In this document: positions 9,172 through 20,279 of the stretch, in pieces
Numbering within the stretch: position 1 is the stretch's first letter
Layout of the letters: each line of letters opens with the position of its first letter
DNA from: Aphanomyces cochlioides
Lineage: Eukaryota > Oomycota > Saprolegniomycetes > Saprolegniales > Verrucalvaceae
Assembly (NCBI GenBank): GCA_019828595.1
Contig: JAHQRK010000010.1
Span: forward strand, 1,860,001-1,924,000
Direction: 5' to 3'
DNA: 64,000 bases
Made by a program: the position numbers and the translations under genes
Notes under the pieces: generated by a model
The model's database searches: none
The model's input: the letters and a program-made list of their open reading frames with translations, nothing else
Told to the model about the DNA's origin: nothing

Positions 9172-10264
9172 GATTTTCTGGACTCCTGGTTGATTGGTTG
9201 TTTGTACAGGGCAAACCACTCCATGGGCCCCTAATGCAGTCAGGACCCGCTTGGGTTGTTCGTCCGAAACATCAGCGTCTTAGACGGTGGGTCCCATGGT
9301 TGACTGTTCGTCAAAGTTTTGAGGAAGGGCGGTCCAGGTGCCGATAGGAGCCGCAGAGTCAAGCACGATAGGGGACTCTGTGGGATTGATGACTTCCACA
9401 TAGATGGTAGGTTGTGTAGTGTAAAGAGCAGCAGCCACATGAAGGAGAGTCTGCTTGGAAGGCTCAAGTAAGATTGTTGTTGATCGAGGAAGGTCGGTCC
9501 CAGCGTGGCAAGGCACCCAAGAGACGGAGCGTGGCGGGACCATGGTAGTGGAGGCAACTAGAGCATACATAGCCCGTAGGATGTTGAGTGGTTTGTGATT
9601 CCGGAAGAGGGTCTAATGATGAGAGGTGGTCCCCATCGTTCAGCGTAAGAGTGTTATCGCGTAGATTGATCACGGCCCCAAGATAGCGTAGTAAGTCAAT
9701 CCTGACTATGCAGTCGGTTAGGGCCGTGGACATGACCCAAAAGGGGAAGTCGACAGTGCGTCCTGCGATGCGGACCTTGAAGGTAGCACGTCCCAGCATT
9801 TCAAGGTTGGAACTGTCCGCGGATACAAAGCTCGACTTGGGTCGTGTGAGGGTCGGTTGTCCGAGGTGATGCCAGAATGTAGCGCTGATAAAGCTGCTAG
9901 TGGCACCAGTATCGATGAGTGTTGTGGCCTTGGCTCCGTTGACATAGGCTTTGATAAAGGGATCAGGTCCGTTGAGGGACCTGGTGCGACACACAGGTCG
10001 TATTCTTGCAATGAAACGACGAGTCCCTGGACAATCCGTACATAGATCGTCATTGTAGCGTGGGTCCCGTTTTGCGCATCGTCTATGGTAGTTGCGTAGG
10101 TTACGGACCTTTTGTTTGGTTGCTTGGATAGGGCTCAAATCATCATCGGGATATGCGATGGGCAGGTCGTCCCATGTGACAGGCTGGTGAGTAATGTTGC
10201 GCGAGGCAGAAGAGGGAAGATTTGGCGTATGTGTAATGGATGTCAGGATCTGGACCGGGGCCAC
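9172..10264 (-). pseudogene. Gypsy 1 retropepsin (aspartic protease) region
   Basis: The frame 9464-10264 contains the retropepsin active-site signature TTLIDTGATSSFIS near residue 120, followed by a flap-like stretch and the hydrophobic ...DCIVRIDLLRYLGAV, which matches the conserved 'IiG.DfL' end of the fold. The frame then shifts: 9280-9570 continues, meets a TAA at about 9280, and runs on open to the foldback insertion at 9172. The mature enzyme would cut the Gag-Pol polyprotein. The shift and stop indicate decay after or around the nested insertion. Confidence 0.8.
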
Positions 10265-11151
10265 ATGGTATGTTGGCGTGTCGTCCGATTCATCGTCAGG
10301 CTCACCAAACGAGAGGGGTCCGGAGGGTCCGAGGGATAGTCGTCCTCGTCGTCAAGGACTGAGTAAGGGTTCGCATCGGCCCATCCTATACGAGCAATGG
10401 GTCGATTGGTACTGAAGTCTCGGTTCGCTTTTCGTGCTTCTTCGCATTTGCTTAGCGTGTCCGAGAACCATTTGAGCCACAAGTCCTCATCCTCTATGGT
10501 AGCAGGAGCCAGAAGAAGGTGAGAATGCTCGGGTCCCAAGTCCAGCGACTTCAAAATTTCCTCGTGAGTGGGATTTTTGCGTCGGGCCTTAATGCGGTCG
10601 AGTTGGCGACGAATGTCGGTCTTGGCGATAGGATGAAGGCGGTCCTCTATCTCCTTGTCGTAGTCCTCCACAGGGAATGAGAGTTCCTCTGTTAGTAAGG
10701 TAGAGACTTGTTCATTGGAGAATACAGGAGTCGGGACCGGTGCTGATGAAGACTCGAACAGCGATCCAGACAGTGAAGTGTCAGGTCCGAGAGCAGGAGT
10801 AAGCGGAGCAAGCGCAGTGTTATCTCCAAGTGGGTTCGAGACAGTAGAGGTAGGGACCGGTGTAGTGGTTGATTCTGCGAGTGAGTTGCGACCCAGGTCC
10901 GACTTGGGCGAACGAGCTGAGCTCGTCTGCTGGGGTCGTGACCGTGCAGAGGCCGGAGATGTCGAGTCTGTGGATGTCACAACCGAATATGTTCGAGTGG
11001 TAGGCGGTCCCGACTGGGGCTGACGTTGAGACGTCTGCTGGGGTCGGGACCTGCGAGGTTGAGGCGTGTGCACAGATGAATCATGAATATTTGCATTGAT
11101 CTCTGGCACATCGGAAATGTGCTGAGACTGGCTGGCCGAGACGGATTCCAT
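10243..11151 (-). CDS. Gypsy 1 low-complexity ORF between gag and protease
   Basis: A 302-codon frame overlapping the protease frame by about 20 nt. The first ~100 residues are rich in Ser, Gln, Pro, Arg and Thr (e.g. RPQQTSQRQPQSG). The middle is acidic and helical (LTEELSFPVEDYDKEIEDRL), with a conserved-looking EEILKSLDLGPEHSHLLL. No domain is recognised. Its place between the zinc-knuckle Gag and the DTGA protease suggests it is the N-terminal part of Pol, entered by frameshift from gag. It may instead be a spacer domain of Gag. Confidence 0.55.
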   Translation of the reverse strand: MESVSASQSQHISDVPEINANIHDSSVHTPQPRRSRPQQTSQRQPQSGPPTTRTYSVVTSTDSTSPASARSRPQQTSSARSPKSDLGRNSLAESTTTPVPTSTVSNPLGDNTALAPLTPALGPDTSLSGSLFESSSAPVPTPVFSNEQVSTLLTEELSFPVEDYDKEIEDRLHPIAKTDIRRQLDRIKARRKNPTHEEILKSLDLGPEHSHLLLAPATIEDEDLWLKWFSDTLSKCEEARKANRDFSTNRPIARIGWADANPYSVLDDEDDYPSDPPDPSRLVSLTMNRTTRQHTMWPRSRS

Positions 11152-11181
11152 CCCCGAAGTGTCCGACTCGGCGCCGTCTTC

Positions 11182-13752
11182 TCATGGGGCAGTCTTCTCA
11201 GGACAGCGAGAGCTGATATGTCCAACTTTCTTGCAGATGTTGCAGGTACGAACATGTTCGCCGGCGTAATGGTCGACTTCGCGGCACACGGAGCAACGGA
11301 GATTCTTACGATAGCAGCTGTCACGACGGTGGCCGGCTTGTTTACAGCGACCACAGACCTTGATTCCGGTTGTCGTTTCCAAATCAGGCTTGTCTGATAT
11401 GATCACAGGGGTGATACGTCCTGTTTGAGGCAAGCCAGCGTTTTGGGAAGCATTTGGTGTCATCTGAGGCTGGTCCGAAGATCCAGGAGGTTGAGACCCA
11501 ATTAGTGGCGCAGGTGGAATTGCGGACTGAGGAGCAAAAGGAGTATAAGGATATCCATAAGGTTGACCATATTGTGGTGCAGGAGAGGGCTGAATCTGAG
11601 CAACAAAGTGAGGTCCTGTAGGGCGCAAAAGGTCATCCATGAGGGACTGGTGATGGCGGTCGGACCGCTCAATATGAGCAACGAACTCTTTTTGTTGATC
11701 GAGGAGCGTAGTCAGAAGACGCTCTGCGGTTGAGGGTTCGTCGAAGGAAACGCGGGACCCGCGACGATTGTGTCTTGGGGAACGCGGAGGAGTTCGGTCC
11801 GAAGATGCTTCCGACTGCGACGTATAGGTTGAAGCGGTATCGGAGACAGATCCGGCACGAGATTTGGGTCGAGATGCGGGTATAGAAGCATCGTCCAAAG
11901 GAATTTCACGAGCCCGGAGTAGCTTGACGCAGTCGGCGATCGTCTTGAGTTCGCGATCGGTATTTTCGAGGCAAGACTCGGTCTTGAGGTGACGGACTCC
12001 GAGTTTAAAGAGGTTTACGCCTTGGTCCGCGGGAAAGCCGACATCGTCGATGATCGACTGAAGTCGTGTAGCATAGGACCTGACTGTTTCATCCTCGTAG
12101 CGGACAGAGTCGTTCAGGAGGTCCGTGACCTTTTGACGCGAGGTCCGTAGACAGAACTGGTCCTGGAACTCGGCTAGAACATCGGACCACGTCTCGCCTT
12201 GCTTGGTTTTGGCAAAGGAAATCCACCACTTGCGCAGGGAAGACGGGGTCTTGTCCGAGCATTGCTTCGGGCCCAAGAGAGAGCGACGATCGTTATCGCT
12301 TAGTTGGCATCGGTCTGCGGTTTCCAAGAGTTGACGGATGAAGAACGCGCAATCATCTTGGTGGTCCGAGCTAGGAACAATGGTGAACTTAGTTGCTTGG
12401 TCAAGTTTCTTGTCTTGGTCCATAGCGTTGATGGATTGAATGTGTGAGATTTGTGAATCCGTAACGGACCGGGTCGTTTCGACTGTCAATCCCACTTGAT
12501 GGACTTGGTCCATTACTTGTTGGACTCTGTTGAGCAAGTCTTGACGAGTAGAAGAGAGGCCCTGCTCCAGAGAAGAAAGGTCCTCCTCAAGGAGTTGGGT
12601 CCTGTTGGACGCAACTTCTACTGCAGAAGTCAATGAACCCAGGGCCGAGTTGGCCCCGCGTTGGTCCACTAGCATTTGGTTCAGTTGTAGTGAAACTGAT
12701 GTCTCCGTGTAACGGACAGAATCTTGGAGGTCCAAGACACGCTGTGAAAGATCCGAAACCGTTGGCAACAGGGCAAGTCCATGATCAATTTCAGCTATCT
12801 CCATATCCGTGGCGGAAGGGTCCGTACGAGGTAAGTCCGTAAGCTCAAGAGGTATCTCAACCTGCTCACTTGTAGTGAACGTCAGACCGGGTACAGCGGC
12901 AAGGACGTTGGATTGATCAGTGGGTCCCAGAAGAGGTGGGTCTCTGTGCACTGCTTGAGGTTGGTCATGGGTCCCAAAGCGGTCCCCACGTCGTGTAAGC
13001 TGGTAGTCCTCACCTGAGGGAGGTCCGTAAGGAAGAGCATATTCAAGCGCAGGTACTTCAGAACTTGCAATTTGAGGCTGGGACTGATACTGATGTGCCC
13101 CAGGGCTTGTAGATGACAAAGGGCCAAGCGTCAAGACCGGAAGTTCAGGGCCCTGACGATTTGCATGGTTGCCAGGTCCAGCAGCATTCAAGCCAAGTTC
13201 ATCGTGTTCAGGCAATGGGAGCAATTGAGGAATGGTACGTGCGCTTGTTGTTTCAGTCACCGTTCGAGACACTACTGTTGTGACGGTCCTGGTGATTGCA
13301 CTCGAGGTTGGTGACAGAGTATCGGTTGAGTGTGAAAAAGGGACGATGCTCCCATCTTCAGGTGTGAAGGCATCATCGAAATGCACATTGGTAGTATACA
13401 CAGGATCCCCATCGTATCGGACAAGGTCCTGTGTTGGAAAGGTAGAGTCGTCATAAGACTCCCAAAAAGGGAATTCTTCGAGCGAGCTGCGAGGCTCGAG
13501 AGACAATTCGCTTCCCGAGTGGTCCGATGGTCCAGCCTCACTGGCATCCAGTGCCGGAGACGGTACTAGGTTGGACTTGTTGTCGGACCCCAAGTCTTCG
13601 TCGCTGTATTCGGCGGGCAGTTGTCGACTTCTCTTCTCGGGGTCTCGCTGTTCAGGCGAGTTAGCATGATGTAATCGGCGGTACTCAAGGTCCCGCTTTC
13701 GTAGCGTCGCTAAAGGCGACTCAGCGTAGGTAACAATGGCGGACTCAGTCAC
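11182..13752 (-). CDS. Gypsy 1 Gag (nucleocapsid with CCHC zinc knuckles)
   Basis: An 856-codon frame. The N-terminal ~280 residues are disordered and rich in S, P, T and D. A predicted coiled coil lies around 330-430. The central part (about 440-620) resembles a retrotransposon Gag capsid: 'WWISFAKTKQGETWSDVLAEF...QFCLRTSRQKV...SVRYEDETVRSYATRLQ'. The C-terminus has two canonical CX2CX4HX4C knuckles (CGRCKQAGHRRDSC and CNICKKVGHISSRC) and a third degenerate one between them. The first codon of this frame is not ATG; an ATG in another frame at about 13846 opens a short frame that runs into it, so the 5' end has probably suffered a frameshift. Gag would package element RNA into particles. Confidence 0.85.
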   Translation of the reverse strand: MTESAIVTYAESPLATLRKRDLEYRRLHHANSPEQRDPEKRSRQLPAEYSDEDLGSDNKSNLVPSPALDASEAGPSDHSGSELSLEPRSSLEEFPFWESYDDSTFPTQDLVRYDGDPVYTTNVHFDDAFTPEDGSIVPFSHSTDTLSPTSSAITRTVTTVVSRTVTETTSARTIPQLLPLPEHDELGLNAAGPGNHANRQGPELPVLTLGPLSSTSPGAHQYQSQPQIASSEVPALEYALPYGPPSGEDYQLTRRGDRFGTHDQPQAVHRDPPLLGPTDQSNVLAAVPGLTFTTSEQVEIPLELTDLPRTDPSATDMEIAEIDHGLALLPTVSDLSQRVLDLQDSVRYTETSVSLQLNQMLVDQRGANSALGSLTSAVEVASNRTQLLEEDLSSLEQGLSSTRQDLLNRVQQVMDQVHQVGLTVETTRSVTDSQISHIQSINAMDQDKKLDQATKFTIVPSSDHQDDCAFFIRQLLETADRCQLSDNDRRSLLGPKQCSDKTPSSLRKWWISFAKTKQGETWSDVLAEFQDQFCLRTSRQKVTDLLNDSVRYEDETVRSYATRLQSIIDDVGFPADQGVNLFKLGVRHLKTESCLENTDRELKTIADCVKLLRAREIPLDDASIPASRPKSRAGSVSDTASTYTSQSEASSDRTPPRSPRHNRRGSRVSFDEPSTAERLLTTLLDQQKEFVAHIERSDRHHQSLMDDLLRPTGPHFVAQIQPSPAPQYGQPYGYPYTPFAPQSAIPPAPLIGSQPPGSSDQPQMTPNASQNAGLPQTGRITPVIISDKPDLETTTGIKVCGRCKQAGHRRDSCYRKNLRCSVCREVDHYAGEHVRTCNICKKVGHISSRCPEKTAP

Positions 13753-13899
13753 AGTGTTCGTTGAGGTGGGTCCCTGTCAGAACCGGCAATAAAGGCATCG
13801 GCATGATCGGGACCAAGGTTGAGGTCTTCTTGTCTTCGAGGATCCATGCTTGCACGTTTTCAGGATCAAATGGAGAGTACCCTGCTTCTCCACCAAAAT

Positions 13900-14183
13900 T
13901 GAGACGTGGGGGATGAGAGAGTCACAAATAATAAAGATGATCGACCGCAATCGAACGCCATGCAATCGTATTCTCGCTAGAAACTGAAGGAAGCATAAGG
14001 TAGGATGAAGACCTTGTTAGCACTTAAGGTGGAAATGAATTCTAATCTACACATGCATATGCAAGCTCGAGGACGAGGAGTCCTTTCATGGAGGATGAGG
14101 GACCTTTCGCGGAGGACGGTCCCTGGAAGGTTACTCGAAGGGATGCGTGTCAATCAGGTGGTGACACACTCATCACCGTCACA
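13900..14183 (-). repeat. 5' LTR of Gypsy element 1
   Basis: Direct repeat of 2823-3106. The first base pairs read TGAGAC instead of TGTGAC, one difference in the terminal inverted repeat. It should contain the element's promoter; no TATA-like motif was assigned with confidence. Confidence 0.93.
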
Positions 14184-14457
14184 TCATCAATTGCGCCACA
14201 TTGACAACAAAATGGCTCGTCTTGCTCGCGACAGGGCTAATCAGCAATCACTTTCAGATGTAGAATATCGCAATATTCGGCTTGAAATCAACGGGACAGT
14301 TGTGCCAATGAGAATTAATGTTGCTGATTTGCGTGCCATTCTTGGTCTTCCACAGTACGATCTTTATTCCCCATATCGCGCACCAGTGCCCATCAACAAT
14401 CCTGCTGTGAATGTTGAAGACGTAGACCATAATGATGATGACGAAGATATGGTTTAA
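14184..14457 (+). pseudogene. 3' part of the unrecognised host gene split by Gypsy 1
   Basis: The open frame resumes immediately after the LTR and target duplication and ends with TAA at 14455-14457. It encodes about 90 residues including the string IDNKMARLARDRANQQSLSD, followed by an acidic tail (DHNDDDEDMV). The reading frame matches that of 2753-2822 on the other side of the element. The protein family is not recognised. Confidence 0.55.
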
Positions 14458-14519
14458 CAATGCTAATTCCATCAATCACTTTAAATATTTATCTCTGTTC
14501 AGGTCGCCTTCTTCATATC

Positions 14520-15436
14520 CACTGTGGAGAAATAGGTTTGAAGCAACTTGGGATGAGGCTGCAAATTGCATGCAGACAGCCAGGCCAACATCAAGTGTAC
14601 GTTTGATATCGTTTCGAAAAGCTAATGGATATTCCAATATCCATGACTTGAGCTGGGAAATGGCAACTTCGATTGGATTAAGATGAGGGCAATAGGGGGA
14701 AAAACAATAAAGCGCATCGCGAATGAACTACTTCTTCAAGTTCCTTCTACATATGTATCTTCGCATTGTCCAGAATTAAGATTGATCGTGCCAATGGCCA
14801 TGGATTATGGAGTATTTTTTTCACACAATGACGTGTGAAATCTAACACGATCAAAGGTAACATCAGTCTAATCCCACCCGATATATCCAGTACAATCAAA
14901 GCCAGCCAGAAGCGACACGCGTTACCATCGATTGAATGGTAAATTTACAAGCGCAGGCGTGTTTTGCGCGACCACACGTACTTCCGGAAAGCATCACGGC
15001 CGTCTTTTTCTATGTTTGGTCGACGAAAACAAGTTTTGCAGGGTGACTATAGAATGGCTGTGTAACGTCTATAATACATGCGCACCTCATGTTGTGAGTT
15101 TTCTTTTGCTCGCTTTTCAAGAACTTTGCGAGTTAAGTTCAAATCGAATCTTAAAGCTCGGCATATCGTGAAAGTGCTCACATTATTCAACTGTGGGAAA
15201 TGCGTTGGGATTTCTGCTTGAAGTTTCTCGATATAGAAGCAGGGATGTTCGGCTGCATACTGATTAACAAATGCGACCACTTCTTGTGGCCAACGAGAGG
15301 CACGTTTTGCTGTTGTCTTTGTCCCTACATGACCAACTTTCTTTAACTGCTGATTCCACCTGGTGACCGATCTTGTTGACATTCCAAGTAACAAGCTGAT
15401 ATCGCCCACGTCCAAAGCATACAGATAACGCAGCAC
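14520..15436 (-). pseudogene. Decayed Tc1/IS630-like (DDE_3) transposase
   Basis: The frame 15047-15436 encodes a helix-turn-helix module (DVGDISLLLGMSTRSVTRWN) and the typical linker with 'FYIEKLQAEIP...F..LNNVSTFTICRAL'. Downstream, in shifting frames, are the catalytic signatures FVDQT (about 15030), LILDNAKIHM (about 14760) and FPPYCPHLNPIEVAIS (about 14680), i.e. the DDE core in the right order. Several frameshifts and stops make it inactive. No terminal inverted repeats were identified. It lies just behind the split host gene, in opposite orientation. Confidence 0.75.
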
Positions 15437-15827
15437 GATGCATCTCTAACGCATGTCCTTGCTGTCGTCATGACTCAACCACGTTTAGAGAATGACATTA
15501 ACAATTTGTGTGTTGGCTAAGAATAGTCGCGAAACGGAAGGAATTGCACTTCCAGATCTGCAAATCTATCTTGACATCGATAACTCGCTTGGTGTTAGCA
15601 ACATTTATTGGAGCATGTTCACATAAACCAACCCACGTCGATCGAGTAGATTACCTTCGTTATTCGTGAATGTAACAAGAATAAATCAATCGTGACACTT
15701 CATTAAAACAATGGAATACGGCGACGAATAGCCAAAATCTCTGCAAAGCACAATACACGGACCCCTATTGAAAGAGTTGCCAGGGTGCACCCATTCTACA
15801 AACATTCATTCGACATTTCAACCAACG
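15437..15827. other. Intergenic / upstream region of M96-like gene A1
   Basis: No ORF or repeat recognised. Presumably contains the promoter of the gene starting at 15828. Confidence 0.4.
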
Positions 15828-17294
15828 ATGGCAAACGAAGAATGGGATGTACTGCGCGACTTGCACTTTCTCTTTGCGAACGACGAAAAGCTCCATGACC
15901 AGCTTGTCTACATGTGTGATTTATTGTCCGATTCAGGAGGTGAAGAAGGTCCGGGCAGAAATGACGAAGAAGAAACGACAAACGAGTCGAAACCCAATGC
16001 GCAACGTGACAAGAAAAAGCGACGTGTTCGAGCGAAAATTCCCCATGAAAACACATCATACGCTCGACAGAAGCGTGAAATCGACGAGTTGCGCCTCCAA
16101 GTAGATTTATTAAGGGAAGAATTGCAAGAAGCTCGTCGAAATGCAGTGAAAGACAACATATCGTCTGAGTGGGAACAGATTGCCCGCGAACAATTCTACG
16201 AGCAGAACAAAGCGATACAAGAAAATGAAAAACTCCGCGCGGCAGTGCACCAACATGCAACTTTTATCGATGATATGACGAAAATCCTCAACAAGAAACC
16301 TCGTCTAACGGTAGTTCCGCTCCTTCTTGCCGTCTTCATGATCTCATAGCCTGTCAATGATTCCTCGTCTGATGCTTGGCAGTTCTACAAACTCGCAGCT
16401 CATGCTTCCCTCCGCTCTGCTGCAATCCACGCGATTGCAGACCGGCAGTACTCTCGCATGAAGTCCAAATTCATCCAAGTAGGGTTATACAACTGCACAG
16501 AAGATATTCTTCGGGCAAATTGGACTCCTCAACCTGATGGCAATGTGCTTGTGGAGTATGCATACCATGTATCATTGGCCGCTCCTCTTCATTTAATTGG
16601 TGAGGCGGTATGGAAAGTATTTAGCTCCGATGGAATGTACATGGATTTACCCCCCGACAGTGTTGAGGTTTGAGCTATTCAATTCATTGATTCAAATCTC
16701 AATATCTTGCTGTAGACGTTGGAAACGCTGGACAAATTCACGCTCTATCGCACCTTTCAGCGCGTCCGAACCGAAGATGGACTGACTGTGCACTCAAATA
16801 TAGTTTACAAGCGCTTTATTGAGTACCAGCGCCAAGTTCTTGTGTGGAGATCTGTCTTAGAAGACGAATTATTGCCGCATATGTCTCGCGGCAGTGTTCA
16901 TGATGAAACTGGATGGTACTTTTCGATCAAATACAGACTAATCAACTTTTTTTGCAGGATCCAGTTGACCCCAATATCTCAATCTTCGTGTCGGATTACG
17001 CTGCTGCTGCATGTAATTGCCGATCCTGTGCATGATTTCAAACCAAGTTCAGTGGACGAACATCTAGAGACGTCAAGAATCATTTTGGAAAACTTTTCGT
17101 TCTTACAGCAACCCGACGAACCTGGAATGTTTCCTGGAGCACCTATTAAATCCTATTTGAGGCCGAATGAAATGTCATTTGCCAAACAAACATTTGTTCC
17201 CCGTGCGAAGAAAATGGAATTGAGTCTACATCAAGCGATTAAACAAGTTGTCCAAGACTACAAAGATGACCGATTCTCATCAAATGAGCAGTAA
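15828..17294 (+). CDS. M96-like protein A1 (bZIP-like plus START-like domain), intact
   Basis: Four exons: 15828-16310, 16350-16667, 16716-16915, 16958-17294; introns of 39, 48 and 42 nt, all GT-AG; 445 residues. The N-terminal part starts MANEEWDVLRDLHFLFANDE, then an acidic stretch and a basic region KKKRRVRAK (62-70) with N75 and R83 in bZIP-type N-x7-R spacing, followed by heptad leucines (DELRLQVDLLREEL). A second helical segment lies at 128-152. The rest (AAHASLRSAAIHAIADRQYSRM onward, with VYKRFIEYQRQVLVWRSVLED and HDETGW) resembles the START-like part of oomycete M96 'mating-specific' proteins. That family is known as a tandem, co-evolving array in Phytophthora; the assignment is from memory of family architecture. 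The role may be transcriptional or lipid-related and is unproven. Confidence 0.8.
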
Positions 17295-17479
17295 ATAACT
17301 TCGTTAACAACTTAATAAGTCAAGTAAGCTTCATAGTACCTTAACAAATCACCTGAGCATCTAGCCCGTTAGCAAGTTCCGATCGAAGGACGTCGTATCT
17401 CTCTTCGAAATATGATGGAAACGATGAACCCCCAGATCCTCGTGATCTTGACCTAGGCACCAATCTGAACCCGAAATCA

Positions 17480-18283
17480 CTCCTGTTACAAACTCTTTGC
17501 CATGCTTCTCTACGCTCTTCGCCATAGCAGGTCGCCAGTACGCCCAACTACTGTCCAAATTTCTCCAGGCTGATCCTTTGCACGAATTGGATCCCCATCC
17601 AGACGGCAATGTACTTGTTCATTACGCATATCATGTACCCTTGGCAGCACCATTTCAATCAATCGGTGACGCAGTATTGAAAGTCTTCAGCTCCGATAGA
17701 ATATACATGGGTCTACCTCCAGACAGAGCGGAGGTGCACCTCACAGCCTCCATGATTTGAATCTCAATGTATTGGCGGTAGACACTCAAAGCACTCGATT
17801 ATTCAACACTCTATCGAGCTTTTCAACGCATCCAAGCCACAGACGGATGGACCGTGCATTGAAACGTAGTTTGCAGATATCACGTCGAACCCGCTCGGCA
17901 AATCATCGTGTGGAAATCTGTGTTGGAAGATGGATTATTACCGCATATGGCTCATGGTAGCGACCACAATGAATCATTGGCTCTTGCATATTGTAGTCTT
18001 ATGATTCTATGATTTTAAACCAAGCACAATGGACAAATTCGCCGAAAGAGCGAGAGCTATCATGGAAAACTTTTCATTCTTGCAAGAACCAGACGAACCA
18101 GGGATGTTTCCACGAGCACCCATCAAATCCGACTTGAGACCGAACGAAATGTCATTTGCCAAGCGTACATTCGTTCCCCGAATGAAGCTTATGGAATTGA
18201 AACTCCACCAAGCAATCAAGTTTCCGGTACTTCAAAGCTCTCATCAGGAAGTGAGGAACCAAAATCATCTTAATTTCATATGA
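17480..18283 (+). pseudogene. M96-like pseudogene A1b (exons 2-4 only)
   Basis: Lies just behind A1 in the same direction. Exon 2-like sequence (AGRQYAQLLSKFLQAD, GNVLVHYAYHVPLAAPFQSI) is followed by a degenerate exon 3 (LFNTLSSFSTHPS in place of LYRTFQRV) and an exon 4 end (MENFSFLQEPDEPGMF, NEMSFAKRTFVPRMK). The bZIP-encoding exon 1 is absent, and several frameshifts and stops are present. It is a decayed tandem duplicate of the neighbour. Confidence 0.8.
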
Positions 18284-18805
18284 TGCTTGCGCCTACGAAC
18301 TGGGTGGTGGTATTTAAATTGTGCGTGGCTAATTCAGCTGTAGTTTTCAACCAGTTTAGATGGGAAGCAAAGTCCGACTGAACGGCTTTCAAATGTTATT
18401 AATGAGCTTTGTGGTCAATACAGGGCCTGAAATCGGCTCTTACATTGGCAAGAACCATGTGCCCATGGCCACTACACATCTGTCTATCGATAACGTTAAT
18501 ATGCCAAATAGCGTTAGGATATCGTAGGTTCTCCCTCAACTAAATACACCTGTGGTCTTAGGGGGGAAAGGGGATCTTCACCCATCCCCCTTTTAGTTCA
18601 CAGCTAGCTTAAAGAAAGTATAAATGGTTATGGTTTTGGCTAAGAGGGACTATTGCCCCAAGTAGAAGTGTGCTAAGCCGCGTCATTGACCACTAGAGTA
18701 CCTTTTTTTATACACTTGGAATGAATGATATTTTACATACACTCCTACTAACCGTCATTCTGTATTTTGGACGACTACCAGGAGCATTTCCAAAATTGGC
18801 GCAAG
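18284..18805. other. Intergenic, no feature seen
   Basis: No coding signal. Contains a G-run/C-run pair (ggggggaaagggg at 18558-18571, then catcccccttt) that could form a small hairpin. Upstream region of the next intact gene. Confidence 0.4.
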
Positions 18806-20279
18806 ATGGCCGACGAAGAATGGGATGTCATGCGAGATCTGCATTTTCTCTTTGCGAACGATGAGCAACTCCATGAAGAACTTGTCTACATGTGCGACTT
18901 GCTGTCAGATTCCACGAGCGATGAACTCCCAGACGACATTTTGGAGGAATTGACGGTCAACGACGCGAAACCCAATGTCCCAGGTGACAAGAAGAAGCGT
19001 CGTGTCCGGGTCAAACCGACGCCTGAAAACACATCTATCGGCCGTCAGAAGCGTGAAATCAATGAATTGCGCCACCAAGTCGACTTGTTGAAGGAAAGAA
19101 TGGTCGAAGTGAGTCAAGAAGTCGCTCAGCATAAAAATACGTCGGAATGGGAGAAAATTGCGCGCGACGAATTCTTCGAGAAGAACAAATCCATGCGCGA
19201 AAATGAAAAACTGCGAGCTGCCGTGCATGAACATGCGACATTCATCGATGAAATGAAGCATATTCTTCGCAAGAAGCCAAGACTGATGGTACATAGTACT
19301 TTTCTTTACCGTCTTACATGTGTCTAGCTCACGACGGATCTTTCATCCGATGCTTGGCAGTCTTGGAAGCTTGCAGCGCATGCTTCTCTCCGCTCTGCTG
19401 CAATCCACGCCATAGCAGACCGTCAATATGCTCGCATGCAGTCCAAATTTATCCAGGCTGGAGTCTTAAACGCCACTGACGATATCCTTCGGGCTAATTG
19501 GATTCCACAACCAGACGGCAATGTGCTCGCCGAATATACATATCATGTGCCTTTAGCCGCACCATTTCATCTTATCGGCGAGGCTATATGGAAACATTTT
19601 AGTTCAGAAAAGACCTACACAGAAGAAACGTCTGATACTGTCGAGGTAAGATTACTTCCCAGTTTCCCAGTCAAATTCTTTGTAGGCAATCGACGCTCTT
19701 GATGACTTCACACTCTATCGAACCTTTCGACGAGTCCGTGTCGAGGACGGATGGACAGTACATTCAAATATCGTCTACAAATACCACGTCGAAGAGGAGC
19801 GCCAAGTTGTCGTATGGAGGTCTGTCCTAGAAGACGAGTTATTACCTCATATGGCTCGTGGCAACGTTCATGATGAATCTGGATGGTATTTTTAATTCCT
19901 AAACGTCGATTGACATTGGTTTTCTAGGATCCAAGTAACTCCGTTAACTCCGACGACGTCCAGAATTACGTTGCTTTTGCACGTAACTGCAGATCCAGTG
20001 CACGATTCAAAGCCAAGTACAGTGGATGAATTGGTCGAAACATCGAGAATTATCTTTGACAAGTTTTCGTTCTTGCAACAACCTGACGAACCTGGTACGT
20101 TTCCAGGCGCACCAGCCAAAACCGCATTCAAGCCAAATGAAATGTCATTTGCCAAGAGAACCTTTGTCACAAGGGCAAAACAAATGGAATTGAATCTCAA
20201 CCGCGCAATCAACAAAGTTGTCCGCGAGTACAAAGCTGGTCGTATCTCAATTGAGATTAAGGAACCCAACTCAAATTAA
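18806..20279 (+). CDS. M96-like protein A2 (bZIP-like plus START-like), intact
   Basis: Four exons: 18806-19288, 19328-19645, 19686-19885, 19928-20279; introns 39, 40 and 42 nt; 450 residues. Exons 1-3 have exactly the same lengths as in A1 (483, 318, 200 nt) and the same phases (0, 0, 2). Start chosen at the ATG giving MADEEWDVMRDLHFLFANDE, the conserved family N-terminus. The basic region KKKRRVRVK is followed by N-x7-R (PENTSIGRQKREI) and leucine heptads (ELRHQVDLLKERM). The C-terminal START-like part contains the conserved NIVYKYHVEEERQVVVWRS and the PDEPGTFPGAPAK loop. No internal stop or frameshift was seen. Likely nuclear if it is a bZIP protein, which is inference. Confidence 0.82.

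Larger units (their letters stand above)
2823..14183 (-). mobile_element. Ty3/Gypsy LTR retrotransposon, carrying a nested foldback element
   Basis: LTRs of 284 bp at 2823-3106 and 13900-14183 (start TGTGAC/TGAGAC, end GTCACA) flank gag, a spacer ORF, protease, RT-RNase H and integrase in Gypsy order on the minus strand. A 4-bp target duplication TCAT lies at 2819-2822 and 14184-14187. A polypurine tract (agtggggggggg on the minus strand, 3109-3120) precedes the 3' LTR, and a TGG-starting primer-binding candidate (tggtggagaagcaggg) lies at about 13880-13895. Without the nested 6591-9171 insertion the element is about 8.8 kb. Frameshifts in gag and integrase plus the nested insertion between protease and RT make it non-autonomous. 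Confidence 0.93.

Noticed and set aside
6581..9181. Target-site duplication of the foldback element
   Set aside because: Flanks are A-rich (cagaaaa / aaaaacatt on the minus strand) and no unambiguous duplication can be read, so none is claimed.
15768..15827. Upstream ATG extending M96-like gene A1 by 20 codons
   Set aside because: Paralogues begin at the MADEEWD/MDEEW position; the extension is not conserved.
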